NCBI RefSeq assembly: GCF_004000945.1 | Contig: NZ_BIMF01000014.1 | Location: 122,899 to 186,898, forward strand | Direction of reading: 5' to 3' | DNA: 64,000 bases | From: Paenibacillus lautus NBRC 15380 | Lineage (GTDB): Bacteria; Bacillota; Bacilli; Paenibacillales; Paenibacillaceae | Shown: positions 25,942-34,782 of the stretch, piece by piece | Numbering within the stretch: position 1 is the first letter of the stretch | Layout of the letters: every line of letters begins with the position of its first letter | The notes under the pieces: generated by a model | Seen by the model: the letters and a program-made list of their open reading frames with translations, nothing else | What the model was told of the DNA's origin: nothing | Database searches by the model: none | Program-made: the position numbers and the translations under genes

Positions 25942-27648
25942 TTAATTTGACGAAATAACGGCTCTAGCAGAATCATAGGTCGAATATGTATATTGCTCTG
26001 GCGTAACTTGATCAAGAAGCTCATCTATTTTACTTGCGTTAGCATCTTCAGTCTCATACTCGAGGCGATAATCAACGATATCACTTAAAGTTGCCACTAA
26101 AATTTGCTTATGATTTGCGAATAGTTCCGCATAATTCTGTTCAATTAGTTGTACATTCTTTTTAACAATCCTCAGACCATTCAGGAAAATAAACAAACAG
26201 ATAGCGGAAACAATAAATAAAAATAATGTGCTCATACCTAATACAAAGAACCCAATACCTGCAGCTAAGGATACCCAATGTTTGGCGCCGAGCTTGTTTT
26301 TCCCCAAAGCGTCCTCTTTCTTCAATTGGATATGCTGTTGCAAACTGGAGATCAGCTCTTCCTCATTACTTCCGTCCCTCGAAGTGCCCTTCCAATCGTC
26401 CAATTTAATCTCAATATCGATAGGGACAGCATTACGATTTTCAGCAGTTAAATCATCATGGGCATGGTTAATCCATTCCTTCGATAAGGCTATGGCGAGC
26501 TTTTGGGTAGCAACAGAAGCGTTGGATTCTGTCGGATACATGGAAAAGTTCGTTAACAGCTGGGTAAAATCAAGTCTTTCGTCAACAACCTTCTCATTTG
26601 CAAACAAGTTCTGGGCCGTGTTCTTATCTCCATCTTCTTTTATGATTAATTCATTTAATCGTTCTTCACGACGCAACGGCAGCTCTTCCTCGTCGAATTC
26701 ACGAACCAAAATGTCGAGCAGTTGGTCTACTGCAAAAGCCAAGTTTTTGGAAGGGATAATCTCTTGCGTAAGGATAAAATTGAAATATTGAAAAATAATA
26801 TCATGCAGCTGCGCACCCTCAAGCGCATGCTGAAGCTGTGGCCAAGTCGGACTGTATTTCCTCAAATGAGGAAATTTTGAAGCATCCAGCTTTTCTGTAC
26901 GCGACAAAAGCGCTTTCTTCCATTGGTCTCGCTGTGCTTCGATAAAACCTGCTTTTTGTGATAGCTCGTCCAACCAGCTTTTTATTAATAAGCCGCATTT
27001 CGCTCTAGCTTCCGGACCAAATATCCCGTTAGAAAAGCCATCAATCAAAATAACGATTTCTCTCTTAAGTTCATTCGGATCTTGCTGACCAAAATATCGT
27101 TCCAACCAAGAGCGGCTTGATTGATAACGACCTCCTCGGCGCGTAACCAATGCAAAAAACAGAGATGTCTTCTCATCATCTCTTCGCAACGCTTCGACAA
27201 CTGCCTTCTCAGCCAGCTCCTTTTTATCACTAAGCCATGCGGATAATGCGATTAAGCATGGCGCCAGCCAATACCGTGGAGCAGCCAGCAACTGTTCTTC
27301 CGATGCGTTCTCGATTGTATCCTTACGTACCAAACTGGTGTCAACGGCTTGCAATATTCCAATCGCTCTTCGACGAACATCCTCATAGTGACCGTATTTA
27401 TTCTCGAGCTCTTGTCTAACCTTAACTAATCTCGTCTCTGCTAACTGCACATTTTTGATCAATCCATCCTGGCGTACATATTCACGAAACTCTTCCGCAA
27501 GCAGTGCAAGATCGCTCTGCGTATCCTCCAGTTGCTGCTCTACCGTAGCTACCTGTTGATATACTCCATTAATTTTGTCATTAATTGCGCTCAACGAATT
27601 TTCGATCCGACTCAAGTTAGCCGTAGAGATCGTTTGATGATTTGACAT
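25942..27648 (-). CDS. Coiled-coil membrane protein of the AAA+ operon (568 aa)
   Basis: A 568-residue protein. The N-terminal about 100 residues are a heptad-like coiled coil (INDKINGVYQQVATVEQQLED and onward). A long helical soluble region follows. Two adjacent hydrophobic helices lie near residues 455-495 (WVSLAAGIGFFVLGMSTLFLFIVSAICLFIFLNGL), with about 70 residues after them. This would make a hairpin in the membrane with both ends in the cytoplasm. An AAGGAG site lies in the last codons of the preceding gene. No family recognised. The architecture loosely recalls membrane-shaping or scaffold proteins, but that is speculation. Confidence 0.8.
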   Translation of the reverse strand: MSNHQTISTANLSRIENSLSAINDKINGVYQQVATVEQQLEDTQSDLALLAEEFREYVRQDGLIKNVQLAETRLVKVRQELENKYGHYEDVRRRAIGILQAVDTSLVRKDTIENASEEQLLAAPRYWLAPCLIALSAWLSDKKELAEKAVVEALRRDDEKTSLFFALVTRRGGRYQSSRSWLERYFGQQDPNELKREIVILIDGFSNGIFGPEARAKCGLLIKSWLDELSQKAGFIEAQRDQWKKALLSRTEKLDASKFPHLRKYSPTWPQLQHALEGAQLHDIIFQYFNFILTQEIIPSKNLAFAVDQLLDILVREFDEEELPLRREERLNELIIKEDGDKNTAQNLFANEKVVDERLDFTQLLTNFSMYPTESNASVATQKLAIALSKEWINHAHDDLTAENRNAVPIDIEIKLDDWKGTSRDGSNEEELISSLQQHIQLKKEDALGKNKLGAKHWVSLAAGIGFFVLGMSTLFLFIVSAICLFIFLNGLRIVKKNVQLIEQNYAELFANHKQILVATLSDIVDYRLEYETEDANASKIDELLDQVTPEQYTYSTYDSARAVISSN

Positions 27649-27655
27649 CGCTCAT

Positions 27656-28132
27656 CTACTCCTTAATCATAGATACTTCCCCAGACAGGGATATTGCAGC
27701 AATCATATTCATATATACCTCGATGTAGGCATAGCTAGGATGCATAGCCAGTCTTCTAGCCTTTTCCATGCCGTTAGGTACGATTTCCCCTCGTTTGTAA
27801 TGATCGAGAATCTGTAATCTAGTATCTAACGAATGGACTTCATAAGGATTTCCCAAGTAACACTTACTCACAATACCTAACGGAAGTTGATCCACCGCTA
27901 ACTCGGGAAATTCACTGGATATTTGATCTATAAGCTCTTGAACTTTTCCCTTAGAGACAACCACACCGCTAACATCAAGCTTGGTCATCGTTTCTATGAA
28001 AGCGCTTGAGCGTTTTAAGCGCAATCTTTTCTCTAATGCAGCTCCTTCTAAGCGAACTACAGCTTGCTGTCTGGGTGCGACATCCAGACTGGTTTCAACC
28101 CGTGTATTAAGTCCTAATATCGGTCTCCGCAT
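27656..28132 (-). CDS. Hypothetical protein, first gene of the AAA+ operon (158 aa)
   Basis: A 158-residue soluble protein without recognised domain. It starts with a basic segment (MRRPILGLNTRVE) and has a mixed alpha/beta composition; SYAYIEVYMNMIAAISLSGE near the end is mildly hydrophobic but short for a membrane helix. A TTGGAGGTACT site precedes the ATG. It begins the five-gene run 28132-23637, whose junctions are +7, +17, -4 and 0 bases. Confidence 0.75.
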   Translation of the reverse strand: MRRPILGLNTRVETSLDVAPRQQAVVRLEGAALEKRLRLKRSSAFIETMTKLDVSGVVVSKGKVQELIDQISSEFPELAVDQLPLGIVSKCYLGNPYEVHSLDTRLQILDHYKRGEIVPNGMEKARRLAMHPSYAYIEVYMNMIAAISLSGEVSMIKE

Positions 28133-28265
28133 AGTACCTCCAAGAACTATATTTTGGTTTATTTTAGTATATCATGGAATATGATGAAGGGATATGTTGA
28201 ACTTTGTAGACTCTAGTCACAACTTAACTGTGAACAAATTGAAGATAACATCTTATGGTCAACGC

Positions 28266-28293
28266 AAAAAACCATCCTCATTCGGATGGTTTT
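28266..28293 (-). terminator. Terminator hairpin, minus-strand reading
   Basis: AAACCATCC pairs with GGATGGTTT around a 6-base loop, with T-runs on both strands. It lies downstream of the small minus-strand gene at 28434-28664. The stem resembles that at 61255-61280, which precedes an ssrA remnant. Confidence 0.7.
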
Positions 28294-28373
28294 GGATTAT
28301 TATTCTATTATTATTTCTTTGAAAAAAGCAAAAACCATGTCCTTATGCGATCGGTAGTTTTACATAGTGCAGA

Positions 28374-28400
28374 GAGGGGAATTACTCCCCTGTCCGAAGG
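28374..28400 (-). repeat. Decayed ssrA 3'-end-like T-arm
   Basis: Twenty-seven bases match the T-arm end of the tmRNA gene at 22 positions (GAGGGGA... then CCCCTGTCCGAAG identical). It lies about 80 bp from the ccatcc/ggatgg hairpin, the same order as the clear remnant at 61255-61372. It may be an old attachment-site relic; chance similarity is possible. Confidence 0.4.
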
Positions 28401-28433
28401 CAGCCAAGAAAATGGCATGATATCATGCACGCT

Positions 28434-28664
28434 TTAAACATCCACCGGCAGGCTTTCTATAGCTGTGAAAAATACGTCCAGCAGCTCTTTATCAAACGAT
28501 TGTTTTATGTAATCCGATATTCGAGCTAGCTCTTCCTCGCCATTATATTCCAAGCATGCACGCCCTTCACACCATAATACCGTGCAATGAAATCGTTGCT
28601 TCACATGCTCAATAACATAGTCTTGCTCCACACATTCACGGATCTTTGCTGTCAAACGTCTCAC
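28434..28664 (-). CDS. Small hypothetical protein (about 73-76 aa)
   Basis: An acidic small protein with cysteines in TVLWCEGRACLEYNGEEE and an amphipathic C-terminal helix. The frame opens with GTG at 28664, very close to AGAGGG; a TTG at 28655 has better spacing. The compact, plausible composition and a terminator downstream support a real gene. An 8-bp tandem repeat lies directly upstream. No family recognised. Confidence 0.5.
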   Translation of the reverse strand: MRRLTAKIRECVEQDYVIEHVKQRFHCTVLWCEGRACLEYNGEEELARISDYIKQSFDKELLDVFFTAIESLPVDV

Positions 28665-28672
28665 ACCCTCTT

Positions 28673-28704
28673 ATCTTCTGATCTTCTCATCTTCTTATCT
28701 TCTT
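28673..28704 (-). repeat. Four tandem 8-bp repeats (AAGAAGAT) before a start codon
   Basis: On the minus strand four units of (A/G/C)AGAAGAT follow each other, ending about ten bases before the gene start at 28664. Copy-number change by slippage could alter expression of the small gene. Confidence 0.7.
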
Positions 28705-28814
28705 ACATCATCCTTATTATTCAAATTTTCAAATCTATTTTCGATGACATTAATCACACATACTGATTATCAGCAACGGGCAAGTGGTGTATTCATATTG
28801 TTATGGAGGAAAAA

Positions 28815-28853
28815 GGGGATATCCGAAAGATCTTAGATCTGTTGGATATCCCC
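28815..28853 (-). terminator. Terminator of the GH3 gene
   Basis: Perfect 10-bp arms GGGGATATCC / GGATATCCCC around a 19-base loop that contains a further AGATCT inverted pair; TTTTT follows on the minus strand. It begins ten bases after the GH3 stop. Confidence 0.85.
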
Positions 28854-28862
28854 GTGCTAGAT

Positions 28863-31649
28863 TTAAACCCGTTTAAATTCAATCCAGTCGATCTGCAAGC
28901 CGGGCTTGACGAAATCCAGCTTCATTTCATAATAACCCGCTTCCAGCTCCACTTTGACAAGCTTCTGTCTGATCCATCTGCCGTCGGTACCATTCGTTTG
29001 AATCGTGGTCACCGGTTGATCGTTCAGTGTGACGTTGCATGCGCTCTGGGCCAGTTCCGATTCCGGAGACATAATGCGTACAATAATCCGGTACTCGCCG
29101 GATTCTTCCACCTTCACATAGGTCGGTCCCGCTGCAGCCGGCTTTACTTGTGTGCTCTCCGATAAGGTTTGTGCTTGTTCAGGTGCGAGAGAAGGAGCGG
29201 CTTTAAAAGTACCCACGGCTTCCTCGATCACCTGTTTTCTTGAAAATACCGGTGCATGCATCAGGAACCGGCAGATGTTCATGGCGCTGCGCTGCAGCTC
29301 TCCACGAGTCAGCGTACCATTGTCCAAGGATGCCAAGGTATTGTCTTCCCATGCATTGATTTCAGCACCGTAGTTCATAACCACCATGTACAGATCATTT
29401 TGGGCGCGGACCATCCAGTTGGTGTTTTTGCGATCGGCTGGGCCTCCGTTCACCACATCGTTCATAATGGCCCACCAGTCGGTCATCACGATACCCTGGA
29501 ATCCCCACTCGCCGCGTAGGATGGTGGTATTCAAATCATAATTGGATGCCGCCCAGTGTCCGTTGATCGGATTATACGAGGTCATGATGGCGTTCGCCCC
29601 GCCTTGTTTCACCGCGATTTCAAAGCCTTTCAGGTAAATCTCCCGAAGGGCGCGTTCGGACACAACAGCGTCGACTTTACTGCGATGCTTCTCCTGGTTG
29701 TTGCAGGCAAAGTGCTTCAGGGTGGCATTGGAGCCGCCCTTCATAATCCCGCGCGTGCATGCCGCGGCAAATACCCCCGAGATCAGCGGATCTTCCGAGA
29801 AATATTCAAAATTGCGTCCATTTAGCGGGCTGCGCCGAATGTTCAGACCCGGTCCAAGTAAAGTATCAATGTTGTAGCTGAGTAGCTCCCGGCCTTCCAT
29901 GACATAGAGCTCTTCGACCAGCTCGGCGTTCCAGGTGGCCGCAAGCAGGGTTCCAATAGCCACCTGCGTTGCTTGCTGTCCGCTGTCCATCCGTATTCCG
30001 GACGGCCCATCTGCCGTACAAGCCACCGGAATTCCGTAGTCGAGCAAGCTGTCGCTCACGCCGCCAAAAGCCGAGGCCGTTCCCGCCGTAACCAGCGGAC
30101 TGCTCATGCCTTCTCCTCTGACGATCACTGCCAAGTCTTGATCGCTTAGTTGAGCGATAAAAGCTTCCATGCTGACTTTTCCCTCATAAACGTCCCTTAA
30201 GGTATAACCTCGATTGCCCGTTTGCTCCAAGGTAAGCGGCAGGTTTTGATGAATGCGTTCCTCCATGTTCATCTTGCGCTGCGGCACCTCTGCATATGTC
30301 AGTTCGTATGAGCCGTCTTCCTTGCGAATGCCCGGCTTCATTCTGGTGAAGCCTTCCGTTGGCGCCATGGCTTCCTGCAGCTGCTCCACAACTTGCAGCG
30401 TTTCGACAACATAGCCTTCTTGGCCATCCAAACCGATGGGCTCCACATTCTTCACGCTGGTTCCCACATACAAACGGTAGGTTCCGGCCTCCAAGACATA
30501 AGCGGAAGCCTGTCCCGTCACACCGGCATCATCATAGGAAGCCATGGCGTGGACCGGGAAGCTGATCGTGAGCAGCTGCGAATCGCCGGGCCCAAGCTCC
30601 TGCGTCTTTCCGAATGCCGCCAACACTTTGGCAGGCTTGCCCAGGACACCTTGCGGCGCTTCGTAATAAACCTGCACCACCTCTTTACCTGTATAGGTGG
30701 TCCCGATATTTTTTACGTTTACGTCGATTTCAACGTATTGCGCTCCCTCTCTAACCACCAGCTTGCCTTCTTGCGGCTCGATTTGGAACTGGGTATACGA
30801 CAACCCAAAGCCAAATTCATACTGCACGGAAGCGGCTCGAAACGTTTCGAAAAAACGGTAACCCACATAAATATCCTCTTGATAAACATTCTTTAGCTCG
30901 TTGCCGTAATTGCGGGTCGATGGATAATCCTCGATCGAATAAGCAATCGTATCGGTCAGTTTGCCGCTAGGCGTCACCTCGCCGACCAATACGTCTGCAA
31001 TGGCGTTACCGCCTTCCATGCCACCGTGCCAAGCGTAAATGACAGAAGAAATCGTGTGCACATAACCTTCATCGAGCATCCAGCTCATATCAATAATGTT
31101 GGATACATTCAGCACCACAATGGTTTGCTCGAAGTGCGTGGTCACCTGCTGCAGCATAGCCTTTTCTTCGGACGTTAACTGGTAACTGCCCGGCTCATTA
31201 GCATTATCCTGATCTTCACCCGCTGTTCGCCCGATAACAACAATCGCCTTGTCGGATGCCTTTCTTGCTGCGGATACCAGCTCCTCGGTTAAAGCCATTT
31301 CCTTCTGATGCCACGGTTCAGCCGCCCAGCCGCCTCCGCCATTATCGAAAGGGTTTTGTTCAATCCACCGTTCATAGGCAGCTGCCAATTCTTCGTTGAC
31401 GGTGATGTTCTTCTTATCCCGAAGACCGCCGAGCAGATTCGTTGTATGAGAAACATGAACGCTTCCGCCCGAACCCGTACCGCTGCGGTAATAATTAATT
31501 TGCGTTCTGCCGAAAACGGAAACGGTTTCGTTTGGTTTCAGGGGCAGAACCTGTCCATCATTCTTTAACAGTACGGCACCTTCAGCGGCGACTTTTCGGC
31601 TGAATTCCGCAAAGCCTTCCAAAGGAACTCCCAGTCTCTGTGTACTCAA
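28863..31649 (-). CDS. Glycoside hydrolase family 3 enzyme with permuted domain order
   Basis: About 928 residues. The GH3 C-terminal sandwich domain comes first (FSRKVAAEGAVLLKNDGQVLPL near residue 15), then a fibronectin-III-like segment, then the catalytic barrel (ADGPSGIRMDSG; nucleophile Asp in GIVMTDWWA). The last about 130 residues look like a carbohydrate-binding beta-sandwich (YVKVEESGEYRIIVRI ... IDWIEFKRV). Family members with this order act as beta-glucosidases or related exo-glycosidases. No signal peptide, so it acts on imported oligosaccharides. TTG 31649 is chosen as start because AGGAGGG precedes it by seven bases. Confidence 0.9.
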   Translation of the reverse strand: MSTQRLGVPLEGFAEFSRKVAAEGAVLLKNDGQVLPLKPNETVSVFGRTQINYYRSGTGSGGSVHVSHTTNLLGGLRDKKNITVNEELAAAYERWIEQNPFDNGGGGWAAEPWHQKEMALTEELVSAARKASDKAIVVIGRTAGEDQDNANEPGSYQLTSEEKAMLQQVTTHFEQTIVVLNVSNIIDMSWMLDEGYVHTISSVIYAWHGGMEGGNAIADVLVGEVTPSGKLTDTIAYSIEDYPSTRNYGNELKNVYQEDIYVGYRFFETFRAASVQYEFGFGLSYTQFQIEPQEGKLVVREGAQYVEIDVNVKNIGTTYTGKEVVQVYYEAPQGVLGKPAKVLAAFGKTQELGPGDSQLLTISFPVHAMASYDDAGVTGQASAYVLEAGTYRLYVGTSVKNVEPIGLDGQEGYVVETLQVVEQLQEAMAPTEGFTRMKPGIRKEDGSYELTYAEVPQRKMNMEERIHQNLPLTLEQTGNRGYTLRDVYEGKVSMEAFIAQLSDQDLAVIVRGEGMSSPLVTAGTASAFGGVSDSLLDYGIPVACTADGPSGIRMDSGQQATQVAIGTLLAATWNAELVEELYVMEGRELLSYNIDTLLGPGLNIRRSPLNGRNFEYFSEDPLISGVFAAACTRGIMKGGSNATLKHFACNNQEKHRSKVDAVVSERALREIYLKGFEIAVKQGGANAIMTSYNPINGHWAASNYDLNTTILRGEWGFQGIVMTDWWAIMNDVVNGGPADRKNTNWMVRAQNDLYMVVMNYGAEINAWEDNTLASLDNGTLTRGELQRSAMNICRFLMHAPVFSRKQVIEEAVGTFKAAPSLAPEQAQTLSESTQVKPAAAGPTYVKVEESGEYRIIVRIMSPESELAQSACNVTLNDQPVTTIQTNGTDGRWIRQKLVKVELEAGYYEMKLDFVKPGLQIDWIEFKRV

Positions 31650-31898
31650 TATATTCCCTCCTGTTTGTTTTCTCCATATATCCAAGTGATATGAAGAAAG
31701 GTAGTAAATGCCTGACGAATTCCAACATTAGGTATGAGGCATCTGTGTACTATCATAGTAACAAATTCTGCATAGGAATACAGTGCAATGTTCGCAGGGT
31801 GCGATTCCTCTATAAGTTGGCTATAATAATGTAAACATCTATATTCCGTGAACACGGGATACACGATTGGATGATTTTTAATGAAGGCAGGATCAGTT

Positions 31899-33584
31899 AT
31901 GCGTACACGTGTCCATATGATCGCTCCTTATGAAGCGATGGTTCCTATTATACAAGAGATCATTCCTCTGTTTCCCCAGTTAGACATACAATTCGCCGTC
32001 GGCGATTTGCAAAAAGGGGCCGAGCTGGCAGCATCTGCTCAAAGCAACGGAGCCGAGGTGATTATCAGCCGCGGTGGAACGGCCCAGCTGATTAAAGCGG
32101 CTGTCTCGATTCCCGTCATCGACGTCCACCTGTCCGGATACGATATGATCCGTTCCTTGACGCTGGCGAGCCAGTTTAACGGAAAAACCGCCATAGTCGG
32201 CTTTTCCAATATTACATCGGGCGCCCAATCGATCATTGATTTAATGGATCTGCCTTTAAAGGTATACACCATACACAGCTCCGAAGATGTTGCACGATTA
32301 TTGCTGGAGCTGAAAGCTGCCGGATACCGCCAGGTTGTCGGCGATGTCATCACCGTCCATACGGCCGAAGCTTACGGGTTAAAGGGGCTTCTCATCCATT
32401 CCGGCAAAGAATCCATCATGCGAGCCCTGGACGATGCCCAGCTCATCTACCGCTACCTGAGCAACAACCATACCGTCTCGGCCATTCTGAACGAACTGGT
32501 TGCAAAAGAACACCCCAACCTCGTCATCTTTAACGATCAAAATGAAGTTGTATATGAGCAATTGGCCGATTTTGAACACAGCCCTTTGACGGATAACCAT
32601 ATCTACCTGATCAATACCCATGTGGAATTCCACAAATCCCAAGTGCAGAATGTTTTTACGATGGACGATTACCAGCTTTCCGTCACAGCCTATGAAACCA
32701 CACTGGATAACAAAAGCTATAAAGTATACTCCCTGGAAAAAGGGCGGCCCTATGAATTTGCGCAGTCCGGCATCAAAGCCTACGCCGAACCACTAGCAGA
32801 GCCAATGATTGCCGAATCCGCTGCCATGCGCACCACGTTGGAAAGCATTCAAGCCCTGTATCAATATCATGAGCCCATTCATCTGCTTGGCCGGGAAGAT
32901 ACGGGCAAGTCCTTCATCGTGAAGTATATTCATCAAATGTACTCGGGCGGCGGCTTGCTGCTCCAGATCGATTTAGCCCAGGTTTCCCCGGATCAGTTAG
33001 GAGCCCTTCCACTCTCCAAAGCACGGACGGTGGAATTCATCCATGTAGAAGAATGCTTACAGGATCCGGATCTGGCTGCTTTTATGGAGTCTTGCCTGCA
33101 TAAGAAGATTGGCGTATTCGTGCTTAGCGAACGGGCGCTTGATCAACCTGGAACCCCGAACATGAAACTGAATACGATCATCATGCCTTCCCTTTCGGAC
33201 CGATTGCAGGATCTGCCTTCGCTCATTCAGCTTTTTTTAAGCCGATACCATCAAAAATACGGGACGGCGGCAGTCAAAATAAAGGAAGACGCCGTGCAGT
33301 TGATCCGGCAGAATGTTTCACAGATGACGATCGGCCAATTAAAACAGCTCATTAAACAGGCTGCGATGAACGAAACCGACTATGTGATTTCAGCCGATAC
33401 ACTAGCACGCCTGCTCGATAATCAGCCTCCGGCCTCAAACCCTATTCCGTTGAAAGGGACTCTTAAAGAGATCGAGAAAGAAATTATTCAATACGTACTC
33501 CACGAGGAAAAGAATAACCAATCTAGAGCGGCCGAACGATTAGGGATTAATCGGGCCACGCTATGGCGTAAACTTAAAGAATAA
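31899..33584 (+). CDS. PrpR-type transcriptional regulator with degenerate AAA+ domain
   Basis: About 561 residues. Residues 1-180 match the PrpR N-terminal sensor domain (VHMIAPYEAMVPIIQEI, EVIISRGGTAQLI), a PAS-like part follows, then an ATPase domain with GREDTGKS as Walker A. The sigma-54 contact motif GAFTGA is missing and the domain is short. The C-terminus is a Fis-type helix-turn-helix (NNQSRAAERLGINRATLWRKLKE). It is next to kdgT-dtnK-pdxA2 on the same strand and probably controls them. Lack of GAFTGA and of a -24/-12 promoter suggests it works with SigA. ATG 31899 has an AGG site seven bases upstream and is preferred to ATG 31881. Confidence 0.82.
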   Translation: MRTRVHMIAPYEAMVPIIQEIIPLFPQLDIQFAVGDLQKGAELAASAQSNGAEVIISRGGTAQLIKAAVSIPVIDVHLSGYDMIRSLTLASQFNGKTAIVGFSNITSGAQSIIDLMDLPLKVYTIHSSEDVARLLLELKAAGYRQVVGDVITVHTAEAYGLKGLLIHSGKESIMRALDDAQLIYRYLSNNHTVSAILNELVAKEHPNLVIFNDQNEVVYEQLADFEHSPLTDNHIYLINTHVEFHKSQVQNVFTMDDYQLSVTAYETTLDNKSYKVYSLEKGRPYEFAQSGIKAYAEPLAEPMIAESAAMRTTLESIQALYQYHEPIHLLGREDTGKSFIVKYIHQMYSGGGLLLQIDLAQVSPDQLGALPLSKARTVEFIHVEECLQDPDLAAFMESCLHKKIGVFVLSERALDQPGTPNMKLNTIIMPSLSDRLQDLPSLIQLFLSRYHQKYGTAAVKIKEDAVQLIRQNVSQMTIGQLKQLIKQAAMNETDYVISADTLARLLDNQPPASNPIPLKGTLKEIEKEIIQYVLHEEKNNQSRAAERLGINRATLWRKLKE

Positions 33585-33606
33585 ATTTAAGTTTACGTCT
33601 TTTTTT
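33567..33606 (+). terminator. Terminator overlapping the end of the regulator gene
   Basis: A perfect 12-bp stem (CGTAAACTTAAA / TTTAAGTTTACG) starts inside the last codons; the stop codon is in the loop. A T-rich run follows. Confidence 0.85.
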
Positions 33607-33616
33607 CATTCTGAAT

Positions 33617-33687
33617 GTTGCAATTTTAAACAATTTATTAGAATTATCATATTTACAGAAATTATATGTTGCTAAAATAAACAATTT
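33617..33687 (+). promoter_or_regulatory. Direct repeats upstream of kdgT, possible regulator sites
   Basis: Two 20-bp direct repeats, 33617-33636 and 33668-33687 (16 of 20 identical, both starting GTTGC and ending TAAACAATTT), are 51 bp apart, about five helical turns. A TATAAT lies at 33695-33700 without a good -35, consistent with an activator. They are candidate binding sites for the adjacent PrpR-type protein. Confidence 0.5.
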
Positions 33688-33703
33688 GAACTAGTATAAT
33701 TAC

Positions 33704-33717
33704 TGCAAGCGCTTCAA
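33704..33717 (+). promoter_or_regulatory. Possible CcpA (cre) site upstream of kdgT
   Basis: TGCAAGCGCTTCAA contains the AAGCGCTT core of cre sites and matches the consensus except at one position. It begins four bases after the -10, where CcpA binding would repress. Confidence 0.5.
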
Positions 33718-33745
33718 TAAAACGATTACACAAGGAGCTAACATT

Positions 33746-34729
33746 ATGAAAATCAAAGCGACATTAGATCGTATCCCTGGCGGTATGATGGTTGTTCCCC
33801 TCCTCATCGGAGCGTGCATCAATACATTCGCACCAAACGCTTTGCGAATCGGCGGGTTTACGGAAGCCTTATTCGTGAACAGCTCGAGTACGCTCATTGC
33901 CCTTTTCTTATTGATTGCCGGCACGCAAATCACGTTCAAAACAGCGGGTTCGTCGGTCGGAAAAGGCGTTACGCTGCTTGTATTTAAATGGACGATCGGC
34001 GCGCTATTAGGTTTGGTCGCCATCCTGTTTGCGGATTCCAACGGATTATTCTTGGGCCTTGCCCCTCTGGCCATCATCGCGGCCATGACGAATTCAAACG
34101 GCGGACTGTATATTGCATTAGCCGGACAATACGGAAAAGAGGATGACAAAGCAGCCTATCCTTTCCTGGCATTAAGCGACGGACCGTTCTTGACGATGGT
34201 CGCGCTCTCGATCTTCGGCGCCATGGGTTTTGCCAACGGCATGTTCTCGCCGATGTCTTTCGTTGCCGTACTGCTTCCGCTGCTCGTCGGCGTCGTGATC
34301 GGGAACCTGGACCGGAATATGGCCGATTGGCTGCATAAAGGCAGTGACAAGCTGGTTCCGTTCTTCGCCTTCTCACTCGGTATGGGCATCAATTTCTCAT
34401 CCATCATTCAAGGCGGATTAAGCGGTATTCTGCTTGGCGTGCTGACGGTACTGCTCACGGGCGGCATTGGTTTTCTGCTGTTCAAGGCGATCGGCTGGAA
34501 TCCGATTGTCGGTGCTTCCGAAGGATCCACAGCCGGTAATGCGGTAGGTACGCCGGCTGCGATTGTCGCCGCGAATGCTTCTTTCGCGCCGATTGCTGAA
34601 ATCGCTACCGTGCAAATTGCCGCGAGCGTCGTGACAACCGCCATACTGCTGCCTGTCTTTATTGGTTTCCTGTCCAAGAGACTGGAGAAATCAGGCGGCG
34701 TCGAAAAATATAACAACCCTGCAGCATAG
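33746..34729 (+). CDS. KdgT-family sugar-acid permease
   Basis: A 327-residue membrane protein with about ten helices. MKIKATLDRIPGGMMVVPLLIGACINTFAP and the TNSNGGLYIAL and EGSTAGNAVGTPAAI segments are characteristic of 2-keto-3-deoxygluconate permeases. Next to a four-carbon acid sugar kinase and PdxA2 it more probably imports D-threonate, D-erythronate or a related acid. A CAAGGAGC site precedes the ATG. Confidence 0.88.
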   Translation: MKIKATLDRIPGGMMVVPLLIGACINTFAPNALRIGGFTEALFVNSSSTLIALFLLIAGTQITFKTAGSSVGKGVTLLVFKWTIGALLGLVAILFADSNGLFLGLAPLAIIAAMTNSNGGLYIALAGQYGKEDDKAAYPFLALSDGPFLTMVALSIFGAMGFANGMFSPMSFVAVLLPLLVGVVIGNLDRNMADWLHKGSDKLVPFFAFSLGMGINFSSIIQGGLSGILLGVLTVLLTGGIGFLLFKAIGWNPIVGASEGSTAGNAVGTPAAIVAANASFAPIAEIATVQIAASVVTTAILLPVFIGFLSKRLEKSGGVEKYNNPAA

Positions 34730-34782
34730 AGGTTATCCCTAACCCTCGATTGCATCGTTTTTCTCAAGGAGGAGGTAACTGC

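Noticed and set aside
33601..33745. Sigma-54 promoter upstream of the KdgT-like gene
   Set aside because: No TGGCAC-N5-TTGCA pattern with correct spacing is visible, although the neighbouring regulator is PrpR-like.
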